The notes beneath the pieces were generated by a model. It did not search any database. It had not been told where the DNA came from and worked only from the letters and a program-made list of their open reading frames with translations. From Sordaria brevicollis (Eukaryota; Ascomycota; Sordariomycetes; Sordariales; Sordariaceae), in the NCBI GenBank assembly GCA_033439795.1, contig JAUTDP010000003.1, positions 186,001-250,000 on the forward strand: DNA of 64,000 nt. Reading direction: 5' to 3'. Of the stretch, positions 1 through 12,166 are shown in pieces. Within the stretch, counting starts at the first letter, position 1. Each line of letters starts with the position of its first letter. A program made the translations under genes and the position numbers.

Positions 1-1
1 G

Positions 2-46
2 CTGAAGAAGGAGTTGGAAGATATGGAGGTGGACTTTTTCGAATGA
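2..46 (+). CDS. 3' end of a gene entering from the left (partial)
   Basis: Reading from base 2, fourteen codons run to a TGA at 44-46 and give an acidic, coiled-coil-like tail (LKKELEDMEVDFFE). The other two plus frames look less like a protein end, and the DNA that follows has no good coding signal. This would be the C-terminus of a plus-strand gene that starts outside the window. Fourteen residues are too few to name a family, and the call rests on composition only. Confidence 0.35.
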   Translation: MKKELEDMEVDFFE

Positions 47-1404
47 CTATCGGGCTCGGCCCCGGAACATGATTTCTCGCGGTTGCGCACCGGAAGGAGC
101 TTGTTGACTGATTTCGAGAACGGCATGATGCTGGTTCTTGGATCGAAGTTGGGGGTAAGAGCGGAGATGTAGATGCTGAACTAGAGGTAGGTGCTGAAGC
201 CTGAGGTGGAAATCCTGGACCAAAAAGTTGCAGTGTAGAAAAGGAAAGAGCAGAGACATTTGACTGGAGGGTGAGGTGGGAGGTACTTGCCCTTTAAATA
301 CCTACCACATACACTGCATAGATGCAAAAACGCAGACATCACACAATTCAAATATTGGGGCAAGGGACATGGATTTCTGGCCAACACGAGCCACATGGGG
401 CTTTCTAAACCTAACGCACCTGCAACATTGGAGGTTTTTATCTTGCACTGCAAGTTTCATGCGGCCCTCATGCACGACGTGAGGAAGATACATTCAGGTA
501 GCTTGGGCAAAACGTCCCGTCGGTACCATCGGATGATTATCTCGCTGTCCTGCTAAACTGAGCACCAAGCAACAACCTAAGTTCCTTTATCACTTTCATC
601 CGATTCTGGGAGATGAGAATAGTACGGGAGTGGAACATAAGATGGAGTCTCACATTGGATGGTACCGTCGTTCTGGATAGCAGAGTACCTTCGCAAGGCG
701 GAAAGGGTAAGTACGTCTCCCCATTTGAAGCGAGCGCCTACTAACCTTTGACCTGAGATGCGATTTTATATAAGGATAGCCGCGTTGCTGTGGAAAAGCC
801 TTCCTCTCATAATACCTTGTACGGATTTGGGAAGCGCGCTACCCGGAGCCAGTGAGATCGTGGTTGAGTGCCCTGGCTAACACCGATCACCGCCACCGAA
901 AGCAACACAGGCTAGCAAGAGACAGCTACCATATGGGATACTCCTGTACGTCGGGGTAGTAACTTGGTCTTCATCGCTCTTTATGTTTGGCTCGCAAGGC
1001 ATTTACACGACTGGGGGATACAGGCCCTCAGAGGCCAGACAAAAGCCCTCCTTCCGAGCCAAACCAAGACCCGCCCAAGCTCGGCCCGGTGAACATGTGC
1101 AAGAGGCAAGAGCACTCTTTATAGGTGTATCGGGGTATTCAGAAGGGAAGAACCGACCTCCCGTCTGGGTTGATACAAATAACATCCGCCGCCATCTCGC
1201 TTTTTCACTGTTCTCTTTCTGCTCATCACCTCAAGACAGGGGACATTCACCTCACGACAAAAAAGCATTTATTGCCATCTCGTTTCTCCTGGTTCTCTCT
1301 CTATTCTTCAGCTCCAGACAGCAACTTGAAGTAAGCATACCCATCAATAACTTCTTGTTGTGGTTTTCTGGACGCTCACTGACTGATGTTTCATTGCATG
1401 ATAG
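47..1404. other. Intergenic; possible 5' leader of the next locus
   Basis: No convincing gene is seen. A 251-codon frame from 983 (+) reads like leader DNA at first. A clean intron-like interval does lie at 1331-1404: a GTAAGC donor, a CTGAC-like branch region and a TAG acceptor. It would join this leader in phase to the Gln-rich frame that begins at 1405. The leader may therefore belong to the locus at 1405-2371. Confidence 0.4.
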
Positions 1405-2371
1405 AGACTCTGCCCACCCACCTACCAAGACTACCACCATCATTACCACCAACACCAACAACAGCAGCATCAGCAGCTATACCAACAGCAGCTACACCAA
1501 CAGCAGCTACACCAACAGCAGCTACATCAACAGCAGTTACACCAACAGCAGCTACACCAACAGCAGCTACACCAACAGCAGCTACACCAACAGCAGCACC
1601 GACGACGATAACGACAACAACACCACCAGCAACAGCAGAAGCGACAGCAGCAACATATCCGGCCTTCCTCAATATCTCCGGCATTCCCACCCGCCAGTTC
1701 CTCGCGAAACGTCCATACATGGGTATATACCAGCCTGATCCTGGGTACCTTGATGTGGCTCGGTGTTCAAATTTGGTCCACAGTTGGGAGGGAGAACGAT
1801 AGGCGAGCTGACCGCCCGTGTCTTTGACAACATGTTAAAGCGCTCCGACGAAAGGTCTGAACCAAAGCGCGGGAGCTTACCAGACCACCAAAGAGGAGGA
1901 GGTTGCGTACAACAAAGAAATGACGCGAGTGTGGGCAAGAGAAGCACATTTGGCCAGTGTAAGGGAGCATGCGTGGAAGGAGAAGGAGAAGGAGAAGGAG
2001 CACGAGTGGAAGGAAGAAGAGGCAATGTATCAGAGGGTGAAGCGGCAGAGGGAGAGAAGGGAGAGAAAAGGGAATGGGCAAATCGCGGATGCGGCAAAGG
2101 GGCCCTAAAGGGCATGACGGCAAAAAAGCTCAAGACGGCGGCAAAGGGCAAGATGGTAGCAAAGGACAAGACGGCGGCAGGGGGATATTTGGGTCCTTCG
2201 AAAATTCCTGTGGCCATCTATCGCCTGGTAGCTCGTTCCCCTTCTCCTCGGTCCATGTCGACGGTGACAGGGATTGCCACTTGCCGCTCCGTGGGGGAAG
2301 AGGGAGTTGACTCCAATTCAGGAGAAAGTTATCGGGCTTTTGGGAAATTGATAGAGCAAAATGTCTTTTGA
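1405..2371 (+). pseudogene. Gln-rich, single-membrane-span protein, probably broken
   Basis: From 1405 one frame gives a Tyr/His/Gln-rich stretch and the LHQQQ repeats, then meets a TAA at 1609. The same frame reopens and encodes a clear membrane helix (VYTSLILGTLMWLGVQIW) at about 1721-1776. Coding-like sequence then moves by one frame to a segment near 1790-1870 (GELTARVFDNMLKRSDE). It moves again at about 1840-2100 to a charged, helical segment with many Lys/Glu pairs. After 2074 it moves to a Gly-rich, collagen-like run with QDG units. No GT-AG introns of reasonable length bridge these changes. A gene degraded by small indels, or several base-call errors, fits best. The family is not recognised, and each segment alone could be chance. 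Confidence 0.35.
1480..1600. repeat. 15-bp minisatellite, about eight copies
   Basis: The unit CAACAGCAGCTACAC is repeated head to tail with only two or three base changes. Its length is a multiple of three, so every frame stays open. One plus frame gives Leu-His-Gln-Gln-Gln units, one gives Ser-Ser-Tyr-Thr-Asn and one gives Thr-Ala-Ala-Thr-Pro. The sequence on both sides suggests the Gln/His frame is the one that was coding. Confidence 0.85.
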
Positions 2372-3214
2372 TTATGTCAAGATGTCGTTTCGAGTTTACA
2401 AAATGTCTTTTCCGAGGAGTTATTTGGTGATTTTATCCGATCTTATAAGAGGTGTCCAAGGAGATGAGATGGAAGCTTAGAAAAGTGTCGCGCTATCAAT
2501 CAAGCGAGGGTGTAGTTGGGTAAATGTATAGCCAAATTCCCGAAGCCACTAGTTATTCCGCTCCTTGTCTTGCACCGATAATCCAAAATATCGAGGTTAC
2601 AATCCGAGTCTCCGCTTCGTTACTCTGCCCCTATAATTCGTGTGAATACCATGCATAGAATATACTTCTCAATGTTACCCAAGACGGCAAGTTTCTTACT
2701 CATCCCACGTACTTACACAAGTTACACGACAGGCCGCTCGCTATGTACGCCACACACGGGCCTTGGAGTAAACCCCGAACGACGACACTCTTGAGGGATG
2801 TTACTGTAGTTTGCTCCGTTCGGCGGCCGACCGATAACAATATTGGCGTTCTAGGCTGCGGCATATTGGAGTCGCATTCCTTTAGTTTATCAAACAACCC
2901 CACTGTTTGCAAATGTTCATGGTGGTATAGTTCGTGACGATTGCTGCATGTAGGGTGCCATTACCAGGGGATGGCAGGGGAGGGGATGGGAACTTTTGCC
3001 GTTCTTGTAAAGCTCCACTATCAGGAAGATCACCCCCCCCCAGGACTCCAGGAGAGGTTCCTCTGGGGAAGACAAGCCGGAAGAGGAACCGCGAACGTCT
3101 TAGTTCTGGAAGCATGTAAGCAGTAGCGGCTTGCAGTGTAACGTACCTACAGTTAAGATCAACATGGGATTATCAGGGTGGTGAGCCCCGGTGGTAGTCG
3201 CCACGGGGGAAGAT

Positions 3215-3221
3215 TATAAAG
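3215..3221 (+). promoter_or_regulatory. TATA-like box of the P450 gene
   Basis: A TATAAAG lies about 105 bases before the chosen P450 start at 3321. The rest of 2372-3320 shows no convincing gene; several short frames there are compositionally unremarkable. Confidence 0.3.
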
Positions 3222-3320
3222 TTGAGTGTGTATATCCTGCACGGGCTGTTTGTCCCTGGTTTTGATCAGTTTGTATGTAGCAGTCGAGTCGAGCAATTTG
3301 GCTCTTCACCACCCGCAAAG

Positions 3321-5021
3321 ATGCTCTCCGAACTCCTGTCTCTGGTCCAAGGGCCCTATACCCTTCCCATCTTGGGGGCCTCTCTGGTCACCTACCTTGT
3401 CGTGTCAACCCTTCTCCGCTACCGCCGGCTTTCCAACTTCCCTGGCCCTGCCCTCGCCCATTGGTCACCCTTCTTCATGCTCAAGGTCTGGTTCTCCGGC
3501 CGACACGCCGAAAGCTACAGCCGTCTCAACCAACAATACAACTCCCCCCTCGTGCGCATCGGCCCTAATGACCTCATCACCGACGACCCGGCCATCATCA
3601 AGCACATGAACGGCGCCCGCTCCGCCTGGGGCCGGTCATCATGGTACCGCGCCATGACGCTCGACCCCCGCGGTGGTTCTCTATTCGACGAGCCCGACAC
3701 CAAAGCCCACGATTTGTTCAAAGCCCGGCTGGCATTCGGGTACAGCGGGCGGGAGGTTCCCGATCTCGAAAAGGACGTTGATTACATGGTCGACAAACTG
3801 GTTTCGCATATTCGGGAGCGGTACATCTCGGACGACGACAGGGGTGTGTTTAGAAGGATGGACCTAGCTGCCGTGATGCAGTATTTCACGCTGGACGTTA
3901 TCACCAAGCTTGCGTATGGCAAGGAGTTTGGATGGCTGGATACGAACCAGGATTTGTACGGGTGGATGAGTACCGTCAAGAAGGCGGTTCCGGCTATTGC
4001 GTTGATGGCGGAACATCCAATCTTGCGCAAGATTTTTATGTCGAAGATCTTTCTGGATTGGTTCGGACCGAAGCATAGTGATAAAGATGGAATGGGGCGG
4101 GTGATGGGTTTGGCGAGGGAGATTGTGACGGATAGGTATGCCGAGAAGGAGGAGAAAGGGATCGATCGGAAGGATATGTTGGGCAGCTTTGTGAGGCATG
4201 GCGTTGACAAGGAGGCGTGCGAGGTCGAGGTGTTGTTTCAGATTGGGGCTGGGTCGGATACCACGACGGTGGCCATCAGGTCGACTTTGTTCCATTTGGC
4301 GACGAGCAAGAGGGCGTGTGTGCGGTTGCAGGAGGAAATTGATAGCGCAATCAAAGAGGGCAAGATTTCGAGCCCCATCAGGACCGATGAGGGGAAGCAG
4401 TTGGAGTACTTGCAGGTATGTCTTCTGTCGAACGTGAGAACCTTGATGGCTGGCTGGCTGGCCGATAACGATAAGGGCGCGTGTGCTAACAATTTCCTCT
4501 ACTGCGACAGGCGTGCATCTACGAGGGACTCCGCATGACTCCTCCTTTCACAGGGTTGTGTTCCAAGTCACCTCCCAAGGGCGGAGATACCATCAACGGC
4601 ATGTTCATCCCCGAGGGAACTCGCGTCGGCCACAACATTGGCGGCGTGATCCGGAGAAAGGACGTCTTTGGCGAGGATGCCGATGTCTTCCGCCCGGAGA
4701 GATGGCTGAATGTCGACCGCGTCAAGAGACAGGAGATGCAGCAGGTCACCGAGATGGTGTTTGGCTATGGACGGTGGGCGTGCTTGGGAAAGCCAATTGC
4801 CTTGATGGAGCTGGGCAAGGTGTTTGTCGAGGTAAGAAATCCCCGGCGCATTCATTTTGTGATCCGGTACTGACCCATATCCCGGCTAGTTCTTCCGTCG
4901 TTTCGATCTCCAAGTCCTCGAGCCCAAGAACCCGTGGCACGAGTACAATGTCAACATGGTCTTCCAGTCTGACTTGTGGGTCAAGATTACCGAGCGTTTC
5001 CCAGAGGGGGAGAAGGCCTAG
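3321..5021 (+). CDS. Cytochrome P450 monooxygenase
   Basis: Three exons (3321-4415, 4511-4831, 4890-5021) join in phase to give 515 residues, the usual length for a microsomal fungal P450. A hydrophobic N-terminal anchor covers about residues 10-30 and is followed by a Pro/Gly hinge (FPGPALAHW). The I-helix oxygen motif AGSDTT is near residue 310, the K-helix EGLR at 370-373, and the haem signature FGYGRWACLG has the ligand Cys456. Family features and overall likeness point to the group of pisatin demethylase and benzoate-hydroxylase type enzymes. These are ER-bound, take electrons from P450 reductase and hydroxylate small molecules. The substrate cannot be read from sequence. An in-frame ATG exists 33 codons upstream, but the start at 3321 puts the anchor at the N-terminus. 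No cluster partner lies beside it. Confidence 0.93.
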
Positions 5022-5787
5022 GCAGCGAGTTGGGTACAATAGCGAAATGTCAATCGATCAGGTTATAAGGATCTTGACCTGTGTGCAAATCCCGTCCATC
5101 GTGCTGGTTCTTTGCTATCCTTCCCACTTCTATGGCCTTGGGATTCTAACTCCGACAATGCCCATTTCGTCAGGACCAACACCGATCCACCAATCGACCG
5201 GAAGCCACGCTGATGATTTGATACAGGTAGGCACAGGTAACGAGATGGATAATGTCAGACTGTTGAACGGTGGACATTGTATCGTGGACAGGTGTTACCC
5301 ATCCTCTCGATCGATCCTTAAGTTGAAGGTGAAGCAACCTGTCTGGGTCAAGTTGGGATTTTGGAAGCCGAGGCCATGCTCCTGCTTCTTTGGTGCAAGC
5401 TCGTACCGACTCAAGTAGGTTGATACCTACCTGATCTGTTCCTCCATCATCACGCTTTCCTTTCTTTCTTTCTTTCTAATCAACACTCTTAGGCATCGGG
5501 GTTCCTGTACAAAAGGGTCAAAGGATATGCGCTCAGCACCATAAACTTGGTTTCCCTCCATCACGGACCTTGCCGTCGGTCCTCTCAAGCCGACACTCAT
5601 CACGCAAAGTCGATGAAATAACCAACATTCACTAGATAACAGTATTTTTATAGGATTCCTGGCAGCCGGCCTTTTCAATATTCTCCCTCTTTGTTTCTCG
5701 CTCCTCTTCGTTTCCCCGTCAGCAACTTCCTTTGCCTTTGCCACGACGACATCAACAAGCATCGTGACCCAGCGAGGGCAAGCCAAG
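5022..5787. other. Intergenic between P450 and the Thr/Ser-rich gene
   Basis: A TTTC microsatellite lies at about 5459-5477. CT-rich DNA before 5788 looks like the leader of the next gene. Reading frames here are shadows or chance. Confidence 0.5.
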
Positions 5788-8029
5788 ATGAGGATCCCTA
5801 GCATTCTCCCCGCCCTGGCCTTTATGAGCCTTGTCCTACCACAAGTCCTCGGTCGTGCACTGAACGGCACCCATGGCGGAGGACATCACTGCGACCGGTC
5901 ATTCTCGCTGAACGTCAACCACCAGTGCGAACATGACGACATCTTCAACTGGTTCGCCTGTCAAAACCAAGCCAATCTTTCTCCCGAGTGTATTGCCTAC
6001 ATCAACTCCAACTTTTATGACTATTGTCTAGGCGGTGGCTACATCACGGCATCGGCGACAACCACGACGTCGACGTCAACGTCTACCTCCACTACTACTT
6101 CTACCACGACTGTTACCAGTGTTGCCCTCACTACCACTACCATCAGTGCTACGTCTACTACTTCTGTGTAGGTTTCTCGCCTACAAGCCCTCGGAGAGTG
6201 ATGGTTATTGACTTTGTCTTTCCAGTACTGCCACCTCCACCGTCACCAGTACGAGTGGAGCCAGCGGAACATCGACCACGACAACTACCACGACGACCAC
6301 CGTGAGCCCTGCTACCTCCACCACCACCATAACTACCGGCCTTGCCACTGGCTAGAAGGCATTGGCTGCTAGAGGTGGAGGTGGTGGTACATACCACCAG
6401 GCAACAGCCACTGCCTCTGCCAGGACCAGCACGTCGACCTTTACCTCCACGTCCACCTCGACCTTCACATCAACTACAACGTCGACATTTACCTCTACGA
6501 CGACATCAACCTTTACCTCGACCACAACACTGGGGGGAGGTACATCGACCAGCACCACCACTGGGACGACGACGTCGACGACTACAGGAACAACCACCTC
6601 AACAACCACCGGTACAACTCTCACCACGACCACAGGCACCACAACGACAACTTTGACTGCAAGTGCTGTAGTGCCGACCAACTGCTACAACATCAACAAC
6701 AGAAACCTTCGGCAATACCCAGGCAATATTCTAGCATATGCGTGCCAGTGCCGGTTCGGTGGAGGTGGTTGGGGTGGTGGCTACAACAGAGCCACTTCGA
6801 CTACTACCACTACGACCACTACGACCTCAACGGCTACGGCTACGTCTACCGCGGTAAGCTTTCACCCATGTCTCAAGGTGATTGTTAGTGGCGTAAAATA
6901 CTGATATGTTGATTCTCATGTGCAGAGCGTCACGTCGACCGTATCTGTCTCTACTGTCCTTGCTACGTCGACGAGAACCGTGTCAACCACGACCGTCACG
7001 GTTACAACGGTGGCTTCGCCTACCACAACAACGACGAGGACGAGGACGTCGACTGCGGGCGGTGTTAGCGTAAGTTGATAAGCGTTCCGGACCTAGTTGT
7101 TGGGATGGATATACTGACGAGCCCGACAGACTTTGACGGTCCTCACCCTGCCCAACGGATCCACTATCACTCTGTTTCCTAGCACATCCTTGAGCACTTT
7201 CACGTCAACCTTTACATCGACCTTCACTTCCACAATAATCAGCAGCGGAACGTTGACAACGACCACTGGAACCACCACCGGAACGACTACAACTACTGGT
7301 ACTTCCACCATCACGACCAAGAAAACGAGAACCAGTACTTCGACACGTACCTCAACCTTTACGTCGACGTTTACATCCACGTTTACGACCGGTGGCACGA
7401 CCACGACAACTACTGGAACAACGACTGTGACGACGACTGGTACCGTTGGTGCGAATACAGCTTCCACTACGTCGAGTACTTCGAGTAATTCGAGTACTTC
7501 GAGCACTTCGAGTACATCCACCACCTCGTCGACGAGCAGCACCAGCACTGGCTCTCTTACAGGCAACAGCTTCACAACTACTGTCACTCTTCCATACACG
7601 ACGCTCACCCTCACCTTGCCTTCCAACGGCACATCTTCGACCACCAACACCGGTACCTCCCTCACTGCCGGCACCTTTACCACCACCATCACCCTCCCGT
7701 ACACGACAATCACGGCAACCTTTACCAAAAGCTCAACCACCAGCACCAGCACCACCTGGACAACATCAACCACCAATTGTTGTCCCACAAATGGGGGTCA
7801 AACAATTGTCGGGGGAGCATCGGCGGGGGCGACAGCCGCTGCTACCGCGGTTGCTACTTTCTCAATTGTGAAGGGTGGATCGGCACCGTCGGGAGTGCCA
7901 GTGGCCAACAAGATGTCGGCGGATGTGACGAGGTTCACTACGAGCACCAGGGCTGTACCTGTTGCTACGACGGTGGTCACGAAGAGCGGCGGGTTGGCGG
8001 GGTTTGAGTGGCCTGATGGTGGGGACTAA
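5788..8029 (+). CDS. Large Thr/Ser-rich secreted or cell-surface protein
   Basis: Five exons (5788-6167, 6226-6301, 6356-6853, 6926-7069, 7130-8029) join in phase to 665 residues. The N-terminus is a signal peptide (MRIPSILPALAFMSLVLPQV then LG). A short Cys/His/Asn module to about residue 95 has four or five cysteines (HHCDRSFS, HQCEHDD, WFACQNQ, LSPECIAY). The rest is mostly Thr/Ser runs, typical of a heavily O-mannosylated stalk. These are broken by a second Cys module in exon 3 (TNCYNIN, AYACQCRFGG) and a Cys pair in exon 5 (TTNCCPTN). The C-terminal 100 residues are less biased and end in FEWPDGGD, with no GPI-type tail. Introns were set by donor, branch and acceptor together with phase. 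An upstream in-frame ATG at 5764 is possible. Function is unknown beyond a likely wall or extracellular role. Confidence 0.72.
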
Positions 8030-10400
8030 TTGCTAATTGAAGGGTTGCTGGTAAGGGAGAATTGAGGAGGTAATGGGTTTGATCACGATTGGAACAGGAG
8101 ACGAAGGTTTGAGAACGAGAATGGAGGCCTCGACACAAACAAAAAAGGAAAAAGTCAAGAATGGAGGTGGCTTATCGGCCAAAGTCCAACCCGAAGTAAT
8201 GTAATGTAATTTAGAAGCCGACGGACCCTAAATGCCAGAATGTATTACACGCTATTGGTCAAAACCCGCGCCCTTGAAATAAAAACGTGAAATTTGGTCA
8301 AATGTACGGTAAAATCAGGACAGTACCGTGGTGGAAGAAACAAGACACCGGTCAGCCAGCCGCCAAAGGAATCGTGAATGGCACTAACCTTGTGTACAAC
8401 CATGAGTGAGATCAATTGAGAGAAAGGTATCAAAACGGGACGACAGCAATCCCGTCGAGGATACGTAGGTACCTCTAGAAAAGGATAAATTGAGAGCAAT
8501 CAATGCAGCTTGCGCGGAAGGTACGTACCAAGGTACCTACCTTTGTTGCCTGCCGGAAGTTGTGTGTGGTGTGCTTATCTTATCACCCAACAGGGCAGGA
8601 CCGCGTTTGCCCACGTCAGTCCCGTCTGCCCCGCGCCAGAATTGTAACAATTGTTAATTTCTCCCCGCGTTGACAAATGAAACGACATCCCGTCTGCAAT
8701 GGCTATCACTGCGGGTTCCTCTTCTTTGATGGAAAGCGCAATTCCTTGACCACTTAATTGACTGTTCCTGCGTGGAAATTAGAACGTTTGTCGCACCTCC
8801 CACGATCTACATAAAGACCCCCGCCCGCCTCATCAACATCCAATCTGGCTGCTGGGCGCGAGGACCTGACCTGACCAGGAGCAGCTCTGGAAACTGCCCG
8901 CAGTGGGAAGCGTGTCTGTCGCGGGCCGCGGGGGTGTCTGCCCTGGAAGAATTTCGATGCTTGTATCTCCCACCTCCCGTCGATTTTTCAATTGCGCGAT
9001 CGGAGTTTCCAGCCTGTCGAGCCTGTCGAGCCTGCCGAGCACTGCAGTGGCGACGTATCGAGTCTCGGATATGGTGTACTCGGGACAGGTGGATTGATGC
9101 ATAAGAAGGACGAGCGGGCACTCGATCAGACGGTCGGTTAGATACTCCCTCCCGGTCGATCTACTAGGCGCGAAATGAAAGGAATCTGGAAAAGTGGACG
9201 GTTGAGGTGACGACCAGTCGTTTGATGGGACCGGGATATTGGAGGGAAGAGGAAGGGGGAAGGAGGGAAAGAGCGGGAAGTAAAGGGCTGCGACAAAGTG
9301 GAAGGTGGACAGGGAGAGCTGGAGAGGAAGTTCTTCCTCCCTTGGTTGATCATCCTCATCGGGCTCTCTTTGCTCTTTGGCATGGGGAAGGAGCTTCGTG
9401 GAAGGCCCGGGTGACGACGGGAAGATGGATGACGAGATCATACGCTTCCGAGCTGCTCGTTCCCAAGCCGCTCCACGTCATGTCGACAGAAGACCAATAG
9501 CCGGCCAGTTCTGCAGGTCCGGGTCTCGAATTGGTCTGGCCGGATCGGAATCGGTGATTGACTCGGTCGGAACTGGAACGATGGAGGCCATGCTTAACTT
9601 GAAATTGATGGGCCTCACGATCCCGTGGGCGTTGATCATGCCTTCCCTTTCCCTTTTCAATTCCCAACTCTCGGCCAGGAAGGTCCCATCCCACTTTGTC
9701 ACGCCTTCAAGTTCCAAAACAGACTGACCGACGTGGTCCATGCTGGGCCATCACCATCTTTGAGTCTCCTTCGGGTAACAACGGAGGAGCGATTAGGTAG
9801 GTGCACTTGGTGATGAAGTCAGCAGGCAGGTGCGAAGGACTGAGGTAGGTACGAGCTCTTTGGTGTACTACCTCTATGCATGAAGGAAAGAGCGAATGCA
9901 GGTTGGCATTCGGCTTTCTATAGATGGAAGGGACAATGGCTGTCTACAAGTTACGGCAAGCATGGCTGGAGGCCCGTGAACTTGGAAATGAATCTTTGCG
10001 CCCATTGCAGTCGACAAGAAGACGAAAAGCATTCTGTTCAGTTTGTTTGACACTGCGATCACTGTACTACGGTTGGCGAATCTGAGCCTGGATCACCACG
10101 AGCATGTAAGTTCAATTTGGCTACAAGGTACCTAATGACAGACGTTCAGCGAATAAACAACACAGCTAACAATGGGAAAAGTTGTAGGTAAGCACGATTC
10201 ATCTTCCAACACAAAAGAAAGTCCACACCCAATTCAAATATTCCATCACCTCCTCTCGACTCGATCCTTCTCCAATAACCCAATCTCGTCCCGCGGCCCC
10301 GCCCAACCTGACCTCTTACTCCTCTTCCTCGATGGTCAGAGGACGTTGCCTCTTGTTCGCGGAAGGCTTCGTGGGCATAGAACTCGGAGAACCAGCGTGA
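8030..10400. other. Gene-poor stretch between convergent genes
   Basis: No gene can be supported. The DNA has several copies of short AGGTAGGTA or TACCTACCT motifs (for example near 8525-8545, 9795-9805 and 9845-9855). Minus frames at 8833-9441 and 9478-9741 are open, but they have low-complexity or chance-like content and no supporting splice pattern. Confidence 0.5.
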
Positions 10401-12166
10401 CTATGCGGAATGGGGAGTGGTGTCCCGCGAGCTCCCGCTGATGGGTGTCGAAGACTCGGCCCGAGCACTCTCGCCGCCACCTGACCCTAGTGTCAGCCTC
10501 CCGAATGTCGTCGATACATCCTCCGAGTCGTCCATCGCGCCCCTTGTCGAAATGCTGTCCATCCTGTCAATGGCCGCTTGTCCGCCCAGGTGTGGGCTAT
10601 AGGTAGAGCTTCCCTCTCCAATGTAACTCGTCGGGCTCGAGTTGCTGTCGTGTTGCTTCCTCTCCGCCACATTCTCGGTGATGGTCCTCTTGATCATCTG
10701 TCGCAATGCCTCAAGCATCTTGTCATGGATCTTTTGCCTTGCCTTCTTTGCTTCCTCAACGCCAACACCGCCATCGTCCAAGATATCGGGAGCGCGCCAC
10801 TCGTGGTAAATGTTTCCATGGCTAGCCCGGAATTCCACTCCGCTCGGATGATTGTCGACATACAGCTTGCAAAGCCGGCAGGTAGGCTTGCTGCAGCCAA
10901 TGTACCGGTCAAAGTCCGCCTCGGCAAAGAAGCGCAGAGCTGCTCCCTCACGCTGTTCATAGGAAAGAACTGCATCCAGGAGAACCAGTTCGGCATGCAC
11001 ATATGGCTTGAATTTGTCATTCTTGCCATTCGCGTACATCTTGATCTTGCCAGTCATCAATTTCTTCTGCTCGTCCGGGATGTACGCGTTGTACGCTTCC
11101 GCGATTTTGAGCTTTTCCGGGAAGCGTTTCAGGATACCATCAACGGTGCGGCGAAGGTTGGGACAACTGCATCGAGCACTGGATGGTACCGGTACGACCA
11201 CAGGGTCGTCAAAGAGCTCGTGGCGCCGACGTCGCATCGAGATCAGGTATCTGACGGCAATGTTATAAGATTGAAGGCGGCTAAAGGCGTGCCGCACTTC
11301 GCTCCATGGTGTCTTGCTCGTGGGATCTCTGTCTGCTCGAGCCTTCTCGCGGAAAAATCCTTCAAAGGGAGAGTTGTAAAGCTTATCTATGGTCTCGAGA
11401 AGCTCCCGTGTTTGCGCTGCAACTGTCACGATCAAGTTAACATCAAGGATCGGACACAAGAGTCGGACACAAGAGTGAGTAACTCAATTTACTCACAGTT
11501 TTCCGGAGTTGCCTTTTCTCCCAAAACACGGTATCCTGCTAGAGACTGAAGATTACGAGCGGCTTCCTGAGCTGTGTGGCACGATGCTGTTAGCGAGCAA
11601 AACACATCTCGATAACACCAGAGAGTGCTCTTACCTTCAGCGGTGCCCTCATCTTCAGAAACCTTTGCGCAGTGATCGATATTATCTTTCCGGGTCAGAT
11701 TCTTGATGTGCTCCTTAAGCACAGGACGATTGAACGCCACGATTTTGTCAAGAAGAGTTCCGTACACTCCGTCCAATTGGTCGTCAGGAGTTGTGCCCAA
11801 GGTCCGGAGAATATCAGCGATGTACACCCTGGTCTGCTCAAGTTCGTCGCTGCTTCGCTGGTTGGACGCAAACCAATACTGGATCTCGCCTGGTTGGAGC
11901 ACAGCAAACGCTGTAACAGTTTTGCCTCTCAGCTCGTTGTCGCAGATCTGGGCAAGCTTGTTCACGAAGCATCTGAACGACTCGCGAGAGGACTTTCCAA
12001 CGTCTGACTCCAGGTCATCGGGCTCCGGTTCCCTTACGCTCGCCATCTGGTACTTGACCTCCTTCAGGCACCACTGAAAGAGAACGGCTTCGTGGAATCG
12101 GAGGCTGAGGCCCGGTTCTAGCGGGACGAACTTGGGACCATCGTCGTTGGTTGGCATGTCGTCCAT
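10401..12166 (-). CDS. OTT_1508-like deaminase family protein
   Basis: Three exons on the minus strand (12166-11635, 11571-11497, 11422-10401) join in phase to 542 residues. The C-terminal half carries the zinc site of the cytidine-deaminase fold: His-Ala-Glu in YVHAELVLLD (about residues 345-347), then a cysteine group in GCSKPTCRLC (about 379-387). This HAE plus Cys arrangement, with a long helical N-terminal half, matches the fungal OTT_1508-like deaminase family (assignment from memory of the family, not a search). Family members are abundant in filamentous fungi and their substrate is unknown. The last 100 residues are Ser/Gly/Thr-rich and probably disordered. An in-frame ATG at 12223 would add 19 residues; the one at 12166 has the better context (CAACCATGG). 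There is no signal peptide, so it acts inside the cell. Confidence 0.82.

Noticed and set aside
1383..1802. Thr/Ala/Pro-rich frame through the minisatellite
   Set aside because: A repeat of 15 bp opens all frames; the Gln/His frame has better flanks on both sides, including the membrane helix.
6352..7788. Val-rich minus frames opposite the Thr/Ser-rich gene
   Set aside because: They are the antisense of Thr codons (ACN read as NGT) and so are shadows.
8833..9441. 202-codon minus frame between convergent genes
   Set aside because: Ser/Pro/Leu-rich, overlaps open frames on the other strand and has no splice or start support.
9478..9741. 87-codon minus frame with rather natural composition
   Set aside because: No neighbour exon with matching splice signals and no motif; kept out for lack of support.
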